DNA of 51,037 nucleotides from Pholiota molesta. Lineage: Eukaryota > Basidiomycota > Agaricomycetes > Agaricales > Strophariaceae. Below are positions 13,001 through 24,875 of this stretch, in pieces. A model generated the notes under the pieces. That model saw only the letters and a program-made list of their open reading frames with translations. It was not told the origin of the DNA and made no database searches. Location of the stretch: contig JACGCK010000286.1 in assembly GCA_014925825.1 (NCBI GenBank), forward strand, positions 1 through 51,037, in the 5' to 3' direction. The translations under genes and the position numbers were made by a program. Each line of letters begins with the position of its first letter. The first letter of the stretch is position 1.

Positions 13001-15662
13001 GACAGAGATACAAGATGCAAACGCGACATAGCGCAATGCTTACGCCGATAGCCTACGATATCCAGTAGCTAACAGCCGAGGGCACGGGTAGATAATTGTT
13101 TGAGAAGGGCCATGATACGCAGATCTTGCGGAACTGAGTGCTCGGAAGATATTCTCGCGGAAAAGGTTATTGCTTGATGCCCAGGCCAGGCTTCGCACGC
13201 GGGTATTGTGTACGAGCTCGTCGAAGCGTGTCGGCGGCTGACGTCTCGACGCTACCTATTGGAAATTGCTCATATTGCGTATCGCGCCTCTGTTTTGGAT
13301 CAACGTCGGAAGTGACACGCCAGTGCACGCTGCATACCTATCGTACAGCCATTATTGCTCAATTATTTTTGTGTGCATGGAATCGCGGTGTCTTCGATGT
13401 GCGTATTACTTTGGAGAATCACAGAGAATTAAAGAATTACCTGTGATCGTCGATCGAGGCCAGTGTATCTGGGAGTATCATTGCGTATGCGAGCGGCGCG
13501 TGTACACTGCCACTCGCTCCTACATATCCACCCGGGCGCGTCAAGGCTCTCGCGCGAGCGAAGCAGCAGTTTACGACGGGGCGGGGCCGCCGCAGTACGG
13601 ACCCGGTCGCATTTCCGTGGAGCGGGACAAAATTCTTTTTACGATGGTGTATGTGTTCACTTCTACGATGTAAAAAATTGTGCAATGACTCCATTTCTCT
13701 TCGGTCCCAGGCGGTGTGTGTTTCGTCATTGAAATTTTGGAGCGCGTTTAGGGGTGATTAATTGGAGTACTACCTACTGTGCAGGCTGGAGTCGTTTGCG
13801 GCCGTGTCGTCGCCGTCCAGGGTTTGTCTACACTTACGCGTGAAATGACTCGTGGGCTCTCGTGGGCATTGTGAATTGGATATAACGCGGCGGGTAACGA
13901 TATGGTTTACGATCGCGTAGGACATATGCTGTGCAATAAGTACGCAGGAGCCGAACGCGGGTGTGTATTAGCTGCGGGCGCTTAAATGCTGAGGCGCACC
14001 GGCGGCAATTAGTGTGCTGGGAGAATGCCATAGAATGCAGCGGCGGGCTGGCGTCGTCGTCGTCGTGCTGCACAGCCTGTAGAGTCTATGTAGAGGCTAG
14101 ACGGTGTGATGTGAATTTGACGGGTGGAATTTGAAATTTCTACGCGGTCCATGGGGGACGCCACAGTTGTACGGGCGTGTGTTGGCCGTCGCGCGTTTTC
14201 TTCTGCGCAGATCGAGTGTCCTGGCGTCTGTCATCTGTCTGTCTGTCCTGGAAAGCTTGCTGGAGCGTCAGTCCCTAACGTATTGACTGCGAGGCGAGTT
14301 GTTGTCACGGCTAGAAGCTGGACATTCACGTTACTGATCCTTGTATTTACAATAGGTCCTCTGCAGTTGAATCATAATGCAGGTATATGAAATTCGCAAG
14401 TGTGTGCGTCGAAATCATAATGACATCGTTTGTGTGGACCTGATGTGGATAGTATGATAGACCAATGATTCCAAGTAGTTCCAAGACCCGTCGGAACTTT
14501 GCCCGGGATCCGAGTGGCTTCTGGAATCTGCAGTAAGTTTCTGGGTGGATTGAACAGGGTGTTATTCAGTAAGAGGGTACGAGAAGGATGAGCGACAGCC
14601 TCAGGTCTTGTGCGGTTTCAAGCTGGTTGGGGCGATAAGGTGAAGGTTTCGAGAGGGATGGAATGCGCAGACAGATGGATGGAATGCTCGTTGCAAATTA
14701 CATTTGTCTGTCAATCGGAGACGCACTTCGAATGACGCAGGGTCGGGGATCTACGCGCAGATCGATGGTTTGTGATCATGGGGTCTGCGAGAAGGTCAGA
14801 CAAGGATCATGATAAGATCTAGCAGACTATGTACCAGTGTGATGCCTGGCTGAGAAGCGAGACGAGGCGACGGCATCTTTGTGGTGTTTTTACGCGAACT
14901 CGAAAGCGGGTCGCACGACCTGCATTGATAGCTATGGGTATTGTTAGGGATTATGGAATATTGCGGTGCAGGATCTCGACACGCGTGGGGGACGAGTAGA
15001 AAGCAGGCTATTTTGGGAGTGGCATTGGTGGGTTCGATTTTCCCAGGTAGGGGTGACGTTGATCTGGGACTCGAAGAGACTAGTGAAAGAACAGCTAGAA
15101 GAAGGATGGTGCATATACTTACGCTAGGGTTGATTTAGACCCTGAGGTTATCTAAGAGGAGGAAAAGGCAATGTACATAGATGGGAGTGCTGCGTGCATG
15201 CATAACACCGCGAGGATGGTATTTGTATTTATCTGCATACAGCGCGAAACAAAACAAAAAATGCAACGAGGCGCGGGTAGGGAAAGATTGTGCCGGCAAG
15301 CGGGGGCATGGCGCACTTGGGCGGCCAAGCCCAGCGCATGGCGTGTCCGTGTTGCCGGGGATGGGGTTATCGATGGACAGATTGACGGGTGCATCGTGCC
15401 CAGCGTGCGAGTCGTTGGTGAGGACGATGGTAATTTAGATTAGATGTGATGTGGTGAAACGCGACTGGCGATGTGCGTCACAAGACCGAGTGATTTCTCC
15501 GTGGGTGCGAGGGGGCTGGGAAATTCCAAATGGGGCAGGTGAGATGCGGGTTTTTCCATCAAAAAGCAAAAACGCTGGTGGTCTGTCCCTCTTTTCTGCT
15601 GCCCTTACGGCTCACCTTCATCCTGGATCCCCGCGCGACTCCATGTTCCCTTCACAACAACA
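10072..15662. other. Gene-poor stretch, no recognisable gene
   Basis: Reading frames are short, overlap on both strands and show no known motif. A TATAAATA at 11916-11923 (plus) is followed by no convincing coding region. GC content rises from about 13 kb toward the GC-rich gene at 15.66 kb, so the last part probably contains its promoter and 5' leader. No tRNA, rRNA or mobile-element protein was seen. Confidence 0.45.
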
Positions 15663-18600
15663 ATGCTCAAAAATCGTCTACAATGTACGTCCTCATCGCC
15701 GTGCACCGCGCCCTGCTCACCGCCCACAGTGCCCCAAACAGCCCCTTCCATGTCGCCTGCTCATTCCTATACGCTAATCCCTGCAGACGACGACGACGAC
15801 AGCGACATCTGCCCCGTCTGCGACGGCGAGTGCACTTGCCACAAGGCTGTCCTTCCCCACCGCCGCCCCCCGCCGTCCCAGGCGTGCCGCTCTCCATGGC
15901 CGAGCTCAGTCTCAGATACGCAGCAGCGAGCTCCGCCCCCAACTCTCCTTCCTCTGGCCAATCCTATCCCCCTTCCACCCCCAACTCCACCCCAGCACCA
16001 GCGCCCGCCCCCAAGCCAGCCCCCAAACCGTCGCTCAAGATCAAGCTCACCGTCCCCCGGGCATGCTCACCAAGCGAAAATTGCCCCCATCTTCATCCGC
16101 CACCCCCACGTCCTCCACCCCCCACATCAGAGCATACAAGACCGCCGTAGAGACGACATCCGCCTTCGTAGCCGCCGGATACGGAAGCCCCGAGCCCAGC
16201 ACCAGCTACGCCGCCAACAAAAAACGCGGGCGCCCCCCAAGGGCGCCGCATCGGCGCGGCCCCACTCTGCCGCACATGCCCTGGCTCCCACCGCGCATAT
16301 ATCCAAGCTTCTCCACAACAAATCCACTCATCTGGGCAAACACCCCAAGGCCTCGTCCTCCGTCGCCAAGGTCCGCCAGAGCCTCAAGGCCCGCGCAGCC
16401 GTCGTCAAGAAGGCCGCCAATAAGCGCCGGCGCGTCGTCTCTAGCGACGACGACGAGTCTTCGCTCTCGGATGTCGATATGGACCCACCCAGGCGCGGTC
16501 CGTACGCAGACGACGATGCGGAGAGCGGCAGCTTTCCCACCTTTGTCTCGGCATCGGCTCTCTCCTCCATGTCGTCTGACACCTCTGACTCGTCCTCGTC
16601 CCTCTCCGAGTTTGACTCGGATTCAAGCATCGAGGCCGAGGAAGAGAATTTTATTTTGGCCGACGTTCAAGATAAGGCCCGCCTTAAGCGAGAATTACTT
16701 GGTGGCGACGATCCATCCCTCCATAAAAAGCGCACAGGACACAACAGCGACTGGGTCATTCGCCCTCGGAAAAAGAGCGTTGGTCCGAGCGACGTCGAAA
16801 TGGACGTCGAATCGGACGGGACCGAAGAAGATGACGAGGAGGAGGAGGGAGATGGCGAAGACGACGAAGACGCGGATGCGACAGAGGAAGACACGACGAT
16901 GACCCTCGCCGACCCGCTGACCCTCGGCCTCGGCCTGCCGCAGGACGAGTACGAGGAGAGCGAGTCGACGGACGACCACCGCCGCTACACCGGCCACGCG
17001 ACGGGCTGGTCAGACGACGACGACGAGTCGAGCTTCGACGCCGACCTCTTCTTCGCGAACCTGTCCGACTCGGACGACACCAGCTCCGACAGCGACCGCT
17101 CGCCCGCGCCCGTGCTGCGGCGCCACAAGCCGAAGCCCAAGGCGCCGTTCGCGGTCGCCGCGTCCATGGGCGAGGACGGCGACCAGTCGGACCTCTCCCT
17201 CTCGGGCGTGTCCGAGAGCACGAGGGCGCGCGCGGGCACGTGCGCCGCGCGACGCTCGAGAGCCTCCCGTTCGAGGTCACGGAGAGCTGGGACGGGCAGC
17301 TGGTGTTCACGAACGGCATCCACGACTCGCAGGGGCTCGTCGAGCTCGAGTTCGAGGCGGACGCGCGCGGGTTCGGTGCCGCGGACTGCGCCACGCCGGC
17401 GGCGAGCGCGGATGCCGCGGGCTTGACCGGCGGCGCGGGGCCGGAGAGCGACGTCGATATGTCGGAGGGCGGGTACGAGGAGGAGTCGGGCGGCGAAGGG
17501 TCCGGCGACACGACGGACGAGGAGCTGGTCGGCCCGGATGCGCTCCCGAACGCGCGCGCGATGCGCCTGTTTAGCTTGCCGCTGTCCGTGTCCGCGATCG
17601 ACCCGCTGTCGACGGTGTCGTCGCCCGCGGTGAGCCCTGGCTGCACGCGCGGGGCAGGCCCGGGCGTTCAGGGCCTGGGTAAGGGGTATGGGTACCGGTG
17701 GCCCGGCTGGAGTGCGCCGGGTGCGGGGCGTGGCGTGGGCGCGCGTGGGAGGAGTGGGAGTAGCAGTGCGGAGCGGGAGAGGGAGCGGGAGAGGAGGAGG
17801 CGGATGTGGGGCGGGGAAGGCGTGCGCGCGGCGGATATCCTGGAGGGGCGGGTGCTGTTCTGGGACTCGGACGAGCAGGAGCACGATCGTGATGATATGG
17901 AGCTGCGGCGGCGGCGGTTTGCAGGGGAGAGCGGCACGGAGGAGGATGATGAGGATGAGGAAGACGAGGATCTGGAGGAGGATGGGCTGGGCGACGAGGA
18001 GGGCGGGGGAAGAGCACGCGCAGGATGCGGAGGGAGAGGAGGAAGGAGAGGCGGAGGAGGGAAAGGACCCCGAGTGGGCCGCGGCAGGGCGTGTTCGTGC
18101 CGACGGGCGAGACGAGGCAGGCGGTGATTGGGGAGGATAGGAAGGGCGCGGCGGTGCCGTCGCCGCATCCTAGATTCAGCAGGCGCGGGCGGAAGAGTGC
18201 GGGGAGGTTTAGTACGGTATGTGTCGGTTTTGCTGCTTTGCTTTGGGTGCTTTGGGATGGCGTTTTTATTTATTGCCATACTATTTCTGTGGCTTTCTTT
18301 CTTTGCGTTGTACGGCCTTCATTTAGCACCAAGTGCTGTCGCTCTTGCATCTTTTTCATTCGCGTTGCACACGCCCTTATATCTTGCTTTTCCCTCCGCA
18401 TTATATGCGCTATCGCTATCGCATTTCGATGCTTGCTTCGCGCACGCGCGTTCTGTGTATGCACGTGGGCGTCTTTCTACCCTTCTTTCTTTATCTTTTG
18501 CCAGTGTTGTTGTCTTCGGGCTCGATCCGGCGCTTTTTACGACCTTCTGCGTGCCTTCATCTATCCACGCGCCGTGGAAGCCAGTGCTCATTCCCTCCTC

Positions 18601-19629
18601 TCTTTCTCCCTCAAGGTCGAGCACCTTCTACGCAGACACCTGTTCGAGTCCGTCAGCGCGTCGCAATCGTCGAGCCTCAGTAATTCCCTCAACCTCGCTG
18701 GCAGTCAACTGAATGGCCTCAACTCTTCGCTCGATTTCAATGGCCTGGGCAGCACGCTCAACAGCCTCGGCGATGCTTCCAGCACGCCGCAGTCGCCTGC
18801 CGAGAAGGAGATGTGCGCCTCCCTCGATCTGTTGTTCTCGTCCGCCGCGCAGGTGCTGTCCGGCGGCGAAGAGCACATGGGCATGGGCATGAACATGAAC
18901 ATGCACGACGGTGCCGCGGCGGAAGAGACCATCCAGCTGGACGACGTGCTCGACGCGTCCTTCCTCGCGGACGCGGAGCCCGCGTCGTCGAGCGGCGCCG
19001 CTCTGGACGCCCATGCCACCCCGGCGGACGCGACGGCGGCGGCGAAGAACCTCAGCCGCTGGGACCTGATCTCCGTCGGCGCGTTCCGCCAGACGCGCGA
19101 GGCGAGCTGGGACGGGCGGCACACGCCCGCGGCGAGCGCGGACTTTGGGAGCGCGATGAAGCCGGCGCCGATGAGCGCGATGCTCTGGCAGAACGGCCAC
19201 GCGCAGACGGCGGGCCAGGGCCTGAAGAGCGGCGTGGTGAAGGGCAGCAAGCACGCGAAGCGCCGGCAGATCATGATGGGCGGCGGGTCGCTGATGTGCT
19301 CCCCGCTGATCCTGCCGAGTAGCGGGCCCGCGTCGGCGTCGGCGCCGGCGTCGCTGGCGAGCTCGCCGGCGTCGTTCGCGAAGCAGCAGCATCAGCAGCA
19401 GCAGCAGGACCAGCAGCAGAAGAGCCGGCGCGAGCTGCGAAGGGAGAGGAAGTTGTCGAAGAAGAACTTGAAGGTGCACGGCGGGCCGCCGCAGCACCAT
19501 ACGCATGGGCATGGGCACGCGCAGCAGTTCCATACGCACCATCATCATCCGAATGCGAAGATGCGCGGGGCTGGCGCGGCGCAGCGCTCGAATTTCTTTG
19601 GCGGGACCGTGCCGCCTTTGAATTTATGA
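15663..19629 (+). CDS. Acidic AT-hook nuclear protein with N-terminal Cys cluster (possible Ifh1/Crf1-like regulator)
   Basis: Three exons are inferred: 15663-15684, 15787-18216 and 18616-19629. Intron 1 runs GTACGT to CTAATCCCTGCAG; intron 2 (399 nt) runs GTATGT to CCCTCAAG. The protein has a Cys cluster after a run of Asp (DDDDSDICPVCDGECTC), a Pro/Ser linker, one AT-hook (KKRGRPPK, near 16220), basic patches, long acidic tracts, and DADLFFANLSDSDDTSSDSD near 17040. The C-terminal exon contains RWDLISVGAFRQTR, a Gln/His-rich tract and ends GGTVPPLNL. This suggests a DNA-bound transcriptional regulator in the nucleus. The FFxxL-plus-acidic arrangement recalls Ifh1/Crf1 ribosomal-gene regulators, but that is a guess. 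The frame must be corrected near 15857, 16056, 16236, 17235, 18007 and 18077, all in C or G runs. The very high GC of this locus contrasts with its flanks. Confidence 0.65.
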
Positions 19630-21114
19630 AGATGAGAGTCCTAACCCTGTTCGTCATGGATGTCTCGCATGACAATAACAACATCGACTTGCCTTCTACC
19701 CTCCTTACTCCTTCACATCCATTCATCCTTTTCCTTTTGTCCGGACGCGTCATATCCTACAGGAAGGATGCCGAGACTGCATGCGCAACCAAGCAGTCGA
19801 AAGGACATTGTGGGCTCTTAAGCGGGGCCCCTGGAACCAATGTCGATGTCAATAAAAACACCCTGCTCTCCCTCCTATCTTTAAAATTATCGCCGCCTCC
19901 ATCTATTGTGATGCTGATGCCCGGCGCCTGCTCTCCTCCCAAGTCGAACCGAATAATTATTTTTTGCGACAAAGCCACTCACTCTTGCGTTGGCGGCTGT
20001 ATTACACCCACTCCCATTCCTCCTGCCAAATTGTTTCCATAAACTCTCCGTTTTCTGGCATTGCCCGTATGCTCCTGTAACGATCTTGTCCTTTTTCTGT
20101 GGCTATTGCGGTTTGCTCGTCTGCGTGCTATCCACGTCTGCCGTGGTCTATTCTATGTTTTAAAGTCTATTCGCCTCCCCGATCTCCATCCCATTGTCAA
20201 TCCACGGCCAGCCAAACAATCATCATGATCAACGAACGAACGCCCCCGTCTCTTGTTTCCGTTTCCTTTCTCTAACCTATTGGATCAGGTTTCGAATCAA
20301 AACTGTATTTTTGTCCGTCTATGCAAGACTCTCCCAATTATTCTATCATCCGGCATCATCATCGGCCTCGGATTCTTCCCCTATCCCAATCATCCTCCAT
20401 TGAACTGATCCAATCCAATTGCAATTATCCCTTCCCCAGTCCCATGCTATCCTCAATCATTGACACTCCATTGGTCGTTCGTTCCTATCCACTTGCAACT
20501 TTCCCTCCCCATCAAGGTTCCATTTCCATCATATTTCTCGTCTCTTCTCTCAAACAAATTCCAACTCTGGAATACGAATACGAATCGCGCCCTGCAAAAA
20601 ACTGCTCTCTTTCGCGCTATTCCGCCTGCTGTATATACCATCCACCTCTCTTTTTCTTTTTGAACATCCCCACCCCTTTGCATGCATGTGCGCACACCAT
20701 TGGCGTTCTACCGGCCCGAGAATTTACTGCCTCGCGTGCTTTTGGTTCTTTCTTGTGTTCGCGGGGCATGCACTTGGGTCGGCGTCTGCGCATGTTTGTA
20801 CCTACTGTTGTATCGGTATAGTTTGTTGCAACTTGAACTTGATAGTTAGATGTTGATGTCTGGCTAGCAGGATAGTGTGTATGTAGAAATTGACAGTAAA
20901 CGAAACAAATTGTTAATATAGTTCTATCCTTCTTGATTTTGAGATAAATGGACCTCTAAGTGTAGAGTCCAGGATCTGATTGCACTACGTCTAACGAACT
21001 TGCACCTTGAACGAATATATGATAACATCACGGGATTCAAGGCAATCCAACAATCATATAACTAGCTGTCGAATCTGCGTCGAATTAGACTACGGAATCG
21101 TGACGCTCATTCTT
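19630..21114. other. 3' region of the AT-hook gene and intergenic DNA
   Basis: From about 19990 to 20700 the plus strand is strikingly pyrimidine-rich (CT-rich with CATC and CCATT runs), with frames on both strands but no recognisable protein. The first part is probably the 3' untranslated region of the upstream gene. No RNA gene was recognised. Confidence 0.4.
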
Positions 21115-21213
21115 GAAGAACGCGTGGGCGATGCGTTTGCCGCTGTCGGTGACCGCAATCGATCTTTTCTCGACTATGTCCTCGCCCACTGTGAGCCCTG
21201 GCTGCACGCGCGT
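21115..21213 (+). pseudogene. Degenerate fragment copy of the AT-hook nuclear gene
   Basis: This stretch aligns with about 17545-17652 of the AT-hook gene in the same orientation. Both share GTGAGCCCTGGCTGCACGCG, and their translations agree (AMRLPLSVTAIDLFSTMSSP here, AMRLFSLPLSVSAIDPLSTV there). It lacks 6-9 bp near its start and has many substitutions, and similarity stops abruptly on both sides. It is a partial duplication, not a gene, and sits between the parent gene and the kinase array. Confidence 0.8.
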
Positions 21214-21380
21214 ATCTGAGTCGGAGAATACATCGATACTAGAAACGATGGGCCAATGGCGACTCAACAACGACATAACTCCTTGTTGTCGTGTTAGATT
21301 GTACGGAACTTGTTGAATCCAGCTTTGGCAGAGGAAAACTCGACGTGGAAGAGGACCACACCGAAGTTGTACGGACGTGG

Positions 21381-22455
21381 CTAAACGGAATCAAGGATCG
21401 TTTGGAATTTATCGAAATTTACGCGCCCGCCCAGGGTTGATTCGTTGAATGCAGGCACATCCTGGACCGGATCACCCAGAAAGATCGCATCTTCATCATG
21501 TACCGATCGTGCCAGGTAACCAGTGACGAAAATTATTTTCATCTTTACGACTAGCACTTCAAGTTTTTTGAAGGCAGGGGGCGCTCGTGGTAATTTCGTG
21601 AAAAAGAATCCCCTCTTCATGGTCAACAGTTGCGCAGGTGGTAGCGTGAACCAGTGTTTAAGGGCTGGAAAACTCTCGAATTTTTCATCTTCTTTCAGTG
21701 TTTTGTCCTGGGAGCGAAACATGAGCACGATGATGACATAGAAGAGCGACTCGAGATCGTGACGGTATAAATGCTCCCTGGGTGTGGGCTCGAGGAGATC
21801 ACAAGCCATGAAAGGTCTGGTTCCCGTTCGTTGTTTTGAGCTTGGTCCGCGGTCTTGTCGAGCGAGCATAGACGACAAGTCATAGTCACTGAGAACACCG
21901 CAGATAGTTCCGTCTACTTTCTTCTGGTACATGAGACTATTCTCGCTGATATCTCCATGAATAAACCTTTCTGTTTGGTAGAGCCACTTGCAACCTGAGC
22001 AGAAAAAAATTGAGGTCAGTTAGGTGGGTCTTAAAAACAACTATCATTCGCGAAGGCTCACATTTGAAGACATCTTTGATCACTGGAATGAGAGTATCGG
22101 CTGTCATATCTATCATTTGGAATAGTTCCGTCATAACCAAAAATTGCAATACGCGGTTCTCGTACTTCATCTTCGGGCTCGTGGTGTATCCCGAAAGCCG
22201 ACATTGAGTATCTATCGAGTCCGTTGGAAAAGCTTCGGGATGAACACTAGTACCTAATTCAACACCATTGGAATTCGTCGCGCGCATGATGCTGTCTTCA
22301 AATATTTCTCCTTTAGAACTCCCGGTGTTAGGAGTGAAGCTGGATTTGATGACGATTGACTCGCTCTCCCGTTCGCTTGAGTCGCCTTCAACAGCCGTTG
22401 TACGCAGCACGCATGTCCTGCGACCAATCAGCGTCAAATACGAGAACTTGGCCAT
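21381..22455 (-). CDS. FunK1-type kinase, array copy 1 (truncated, probable pseudokinase)
   Basis: Two exons, 22455-22062 and 21994-21381, with the intron 22061-21995 (GTGAGC to GCTCAG) conserved in all copies; 335 codons. The C-lobe is recognisable: SDYDLS (DFG equivalent), GTRPFMACDLL, LYRHDLESLFYVIIVLM. The catalytic loop reads HGDISENS where sister copies have HRDISENN, so the HRD Arg and the metal-binding Asn are both changed while the Asp remains. The beta-3 Lys (VIK) is kept. Compared with copy 3, about 20 bp are deleted upstream of LIGRRTC, so the ATG at 22455 is the first one in frame and the N-lobe is incomplete. The N-terminal FunK1 region is absent. Either a pseudokinase or a decaying copy. 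Confidence 0.7.
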
Positions 22456-23043
22456 TTTTTATCTTTGAAGTTGCACTGTCGGAAAAGGCTTGAGGTTGGC
22501 ACGGTGGTATATTAGGCGTAATCGTACTCATGCGGCCCCAGTGACCGCTGGAGGTCGAATGCTGTATGTAATAGACGGAGATGTCAAGGCCAGAGGAATT
22601 CTGGATGAGGTGGATAGGTTCAAGTCAGACGGAGAAGGAGATCGGTTGTCATATATAGAGCAAGTTGAGCAACTCGCCGTCGGAGGACTGGGTCAGCATT
22701 TCGAGTGCAGGCAAATGACGACTTCGGCCAATTCAAAGGCTCATGCCAAACACAGCCCAATTGATTGCTTGCAGTGCGCGACGCGCGCAATCGACTTATT
22801 CTGCGTCGTTTGATGGTCTCGGACACGAATCATGCAAGGTGAAGGCACCTAGGCAGTGAGATGATTTAATTTAAATATGCATAAATCCTGTTTGTAAAGA
22901 CGATCCAACAACTACATAACTCACTTGTCCTCCTAGATTGTACAGGTAAGTAACAGAACTCGTTGCATTCATCTTTGAAGAGCGAGAATGGAGAGAGAAC
23001 ACCATAAGGCAACACGAAGAAGGACAATTCTGAAGTCGTATGT
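22456..23043. repeat. Array spacer between FunK1 copies 1 and 2
   Basis: Contains a decayed remnant of the upstream half of FunK1 exon 2 (about 22500-22720, minus) belonging to copy 1. It is followed by the shared 3' flank of copy 2 (AGATTGTACAGGTAAGTAAC region and a TTTAAATATGCATAAATCC stretch), which recurs after the other copies. No separate gene. Confidence 0.6.
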
Positions 23044-24210
23044 TCATGTCCAAACGGAATCAAGGAGCGCTTGGAATTTATCGAAATTTACATGCCCATC
23101 CAGGGTTGATTCATCGAATAAAGGCTGCTTGGCCGGATTATCCTCAAGCATATCTAGTCGCGTCGTATAACCTTGGCGGAACATACGCCTCATCTTTGCG
23201 ACTAGCAGTCTAAGCTCTTCGAAGGCAGGAGGCGCTGGAGGTAATTCCGTTAAAAAGAATGCTAGCTTCTTATCTAACCGTTGCGCAGGTGCTAGCGTGA
23301 ACCAGTCCTTAAGGGCCGGAAAACTATCGAATTTTTCATCTTCTTTCTTCAGCGTTTTGTCCTGGGATCGATAAATGAGCACGACGATGACATAGAGGAG
23401 CGACTCGAGATCGTGACGGTATAAATGGTCCCTGGGTGTAGGGTCGAGGAGATCAGCAGCCATGAAAGGTCTGGTTCCCATTCGTTGTTTTGAGCTTGGT
23501 CCGCGGTCCTGTCGATCTACTTTGATAAACAAATCATAGTCAATGAGAACACCGCAGATAGTTCCGTCTGCTTTCTTCTGGTACATGAGATTGTTCTCGC
23601 TGATGTCTCGATGAATGACCCCTGCTGTCTCATGAAGCCACTTGTAACCTGAATAGAAAATTTTAACACATCAGCTTAGCAAAACATCAAACATTATCGA
23701 GTGCTCACATTTGAAGATATCTTGAACCACCGGTATAAGTTTATTGGCCGTGTCCATGTCTTTGATGGGATATCGCTCCTTCATGACCGAGACTTGCGAT
23801 GTTCGTTTCTCGTACTCGTTTCGCTGGCCCGCAGTTTCCGTGTTCGCGAAGTATTCTGCAAGTCGACATTGTATGCTTATCTTGTTGGTTTTGTCCGTTT
23901 CAAAAGCTTCGTGGTAAAGAACACGGGGAAGGTGATCCAACACCCATTCACCTTTGGCGTCCTCCGCGCACTCGATGATATCCGGAAGCATTTCTCCTTC
24001 AGAGATCCTGGCACCTGGAGTGAAGCTGTATATGCCGACAATCGACTCGCTCCCCCATTTATTGATATCACCCTTGACAACCCTGGCACGCAACACGCAC
24101 GTCCCGCGGCCGGTCAGAACATGTTGAACGGACGATATGCGGCCAAGCAGGAGAACTCGGTCATTTTTTATCTTCAAAGTTGCACTATCAAAAGGTTGTG
24201 AGGTTGGCAC
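23044..24210 (-). CDS. FunK1-type kinase, array copy 2 (truncated, beta-3 Lys lost)
   Basis: Two exons, 24210-23709 and 23648-23044; 368 codons, intron GTGAGC to ATTCAG. The catalytic loop is intact (GVIHRDISENNLMY), followed by IDYDLF in place of SDYDLS and GTRPFMAADLL, then LYRHDLESLLYVIVVLI. The segment that reads PIVVKFSF in the full-length copy reads SIVGIYSF here, so the presumed ATP-binding Lys is missing. It starts inside the exon-2-equivalent region. The sequence farther upstream (to about 24370) still resembles the parental exon, but with stops, so the copy lost its N-terminus by decay or by partial duplication. Expression and activity are unknown. Confidence 0.75.
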
Positions 24211-24875
24211 GATGGAGGTTCAATACTAGGAGCATACGGCCGCAGTACTGGAGGTCGAATGTAGCATGCAATAGGAGGTGATGAGGCTAGAGGAATTGTG
24301 GAAGAAGTCCATTGGTCCAGGCCGGATAGGCTGGGATAGGTTGACATACATGATAGAGCAACTCAAGACGCATTTTAACAACGCCTGTGTATGCCAAACA
24401 TATGATACGCGACGCGCTTCTGGCCATCACCTGATCGTGAATCTTAAACGCTACTGCCACTGGCAGAAGCTGCCTGACCAGACACCCTCTATGTTTGTCC
24501 ACCTGTCCCTTTGCAGCATTACTTATTGTCTCTAGTAATATGATTGTTTCGAAAATTAACAAACCAATGTAAGCAGAAAATCAATCTCGGTTTTATTCTG
24601 TGAGCTTCATGACCATGCTTGAGCTTTATTTGAGGATTATCCTGGATACAAATCTTACAAGGTGAAGGGTGGTCTAGGCAGTGAAAAGGTATAATTTAGA
24701 TGTACTAAATACTACACATACAGGTGATCCAACAACTACTACATAAATCACTTCTCCTAGATTGTACGGCACTTGTAAGTTGTTGCATCATCTTTGAAGA
24801 ACGAGAACGGACAGGGAAAAGGGCCGTAACGCAACAATGCAGAGGAAGGACAATACTGAAGTCTTATGCTCATGT
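24211..24875. repeat. Array spacer between FunK1 copies 2 and 3
   Basis: Holds the decayed 5' part of copy 2 (about 24220-24370, minus). It is followed by a block also found near 29200-29420 and 31260-31480: CGGTTTTATTCTGTGAG, GAGGATTATCCTGGATAC and ACAAATCTTACAAGGTGAAG. This is the shared 3' flank of the array unit. Confidence 0.7.

Noticed and set aside
16756..18279. Several long minus-strand ORFs (up to ~300 codons) in the GC-rich locus
   Set aside because: High GC removes stop codons in every frame. These translate to Arg/Pro/Ala-rich sequence without motifs, whereas the plus strand carries the AT-hook, acidic tracts and introns.
18628..19548. 306-codon minus-strand ORF
   Set aside because: Shadow of the C-terminal exon of the AT-hook gene; Arg/Leu/Ala-rich with no recognisable domain.
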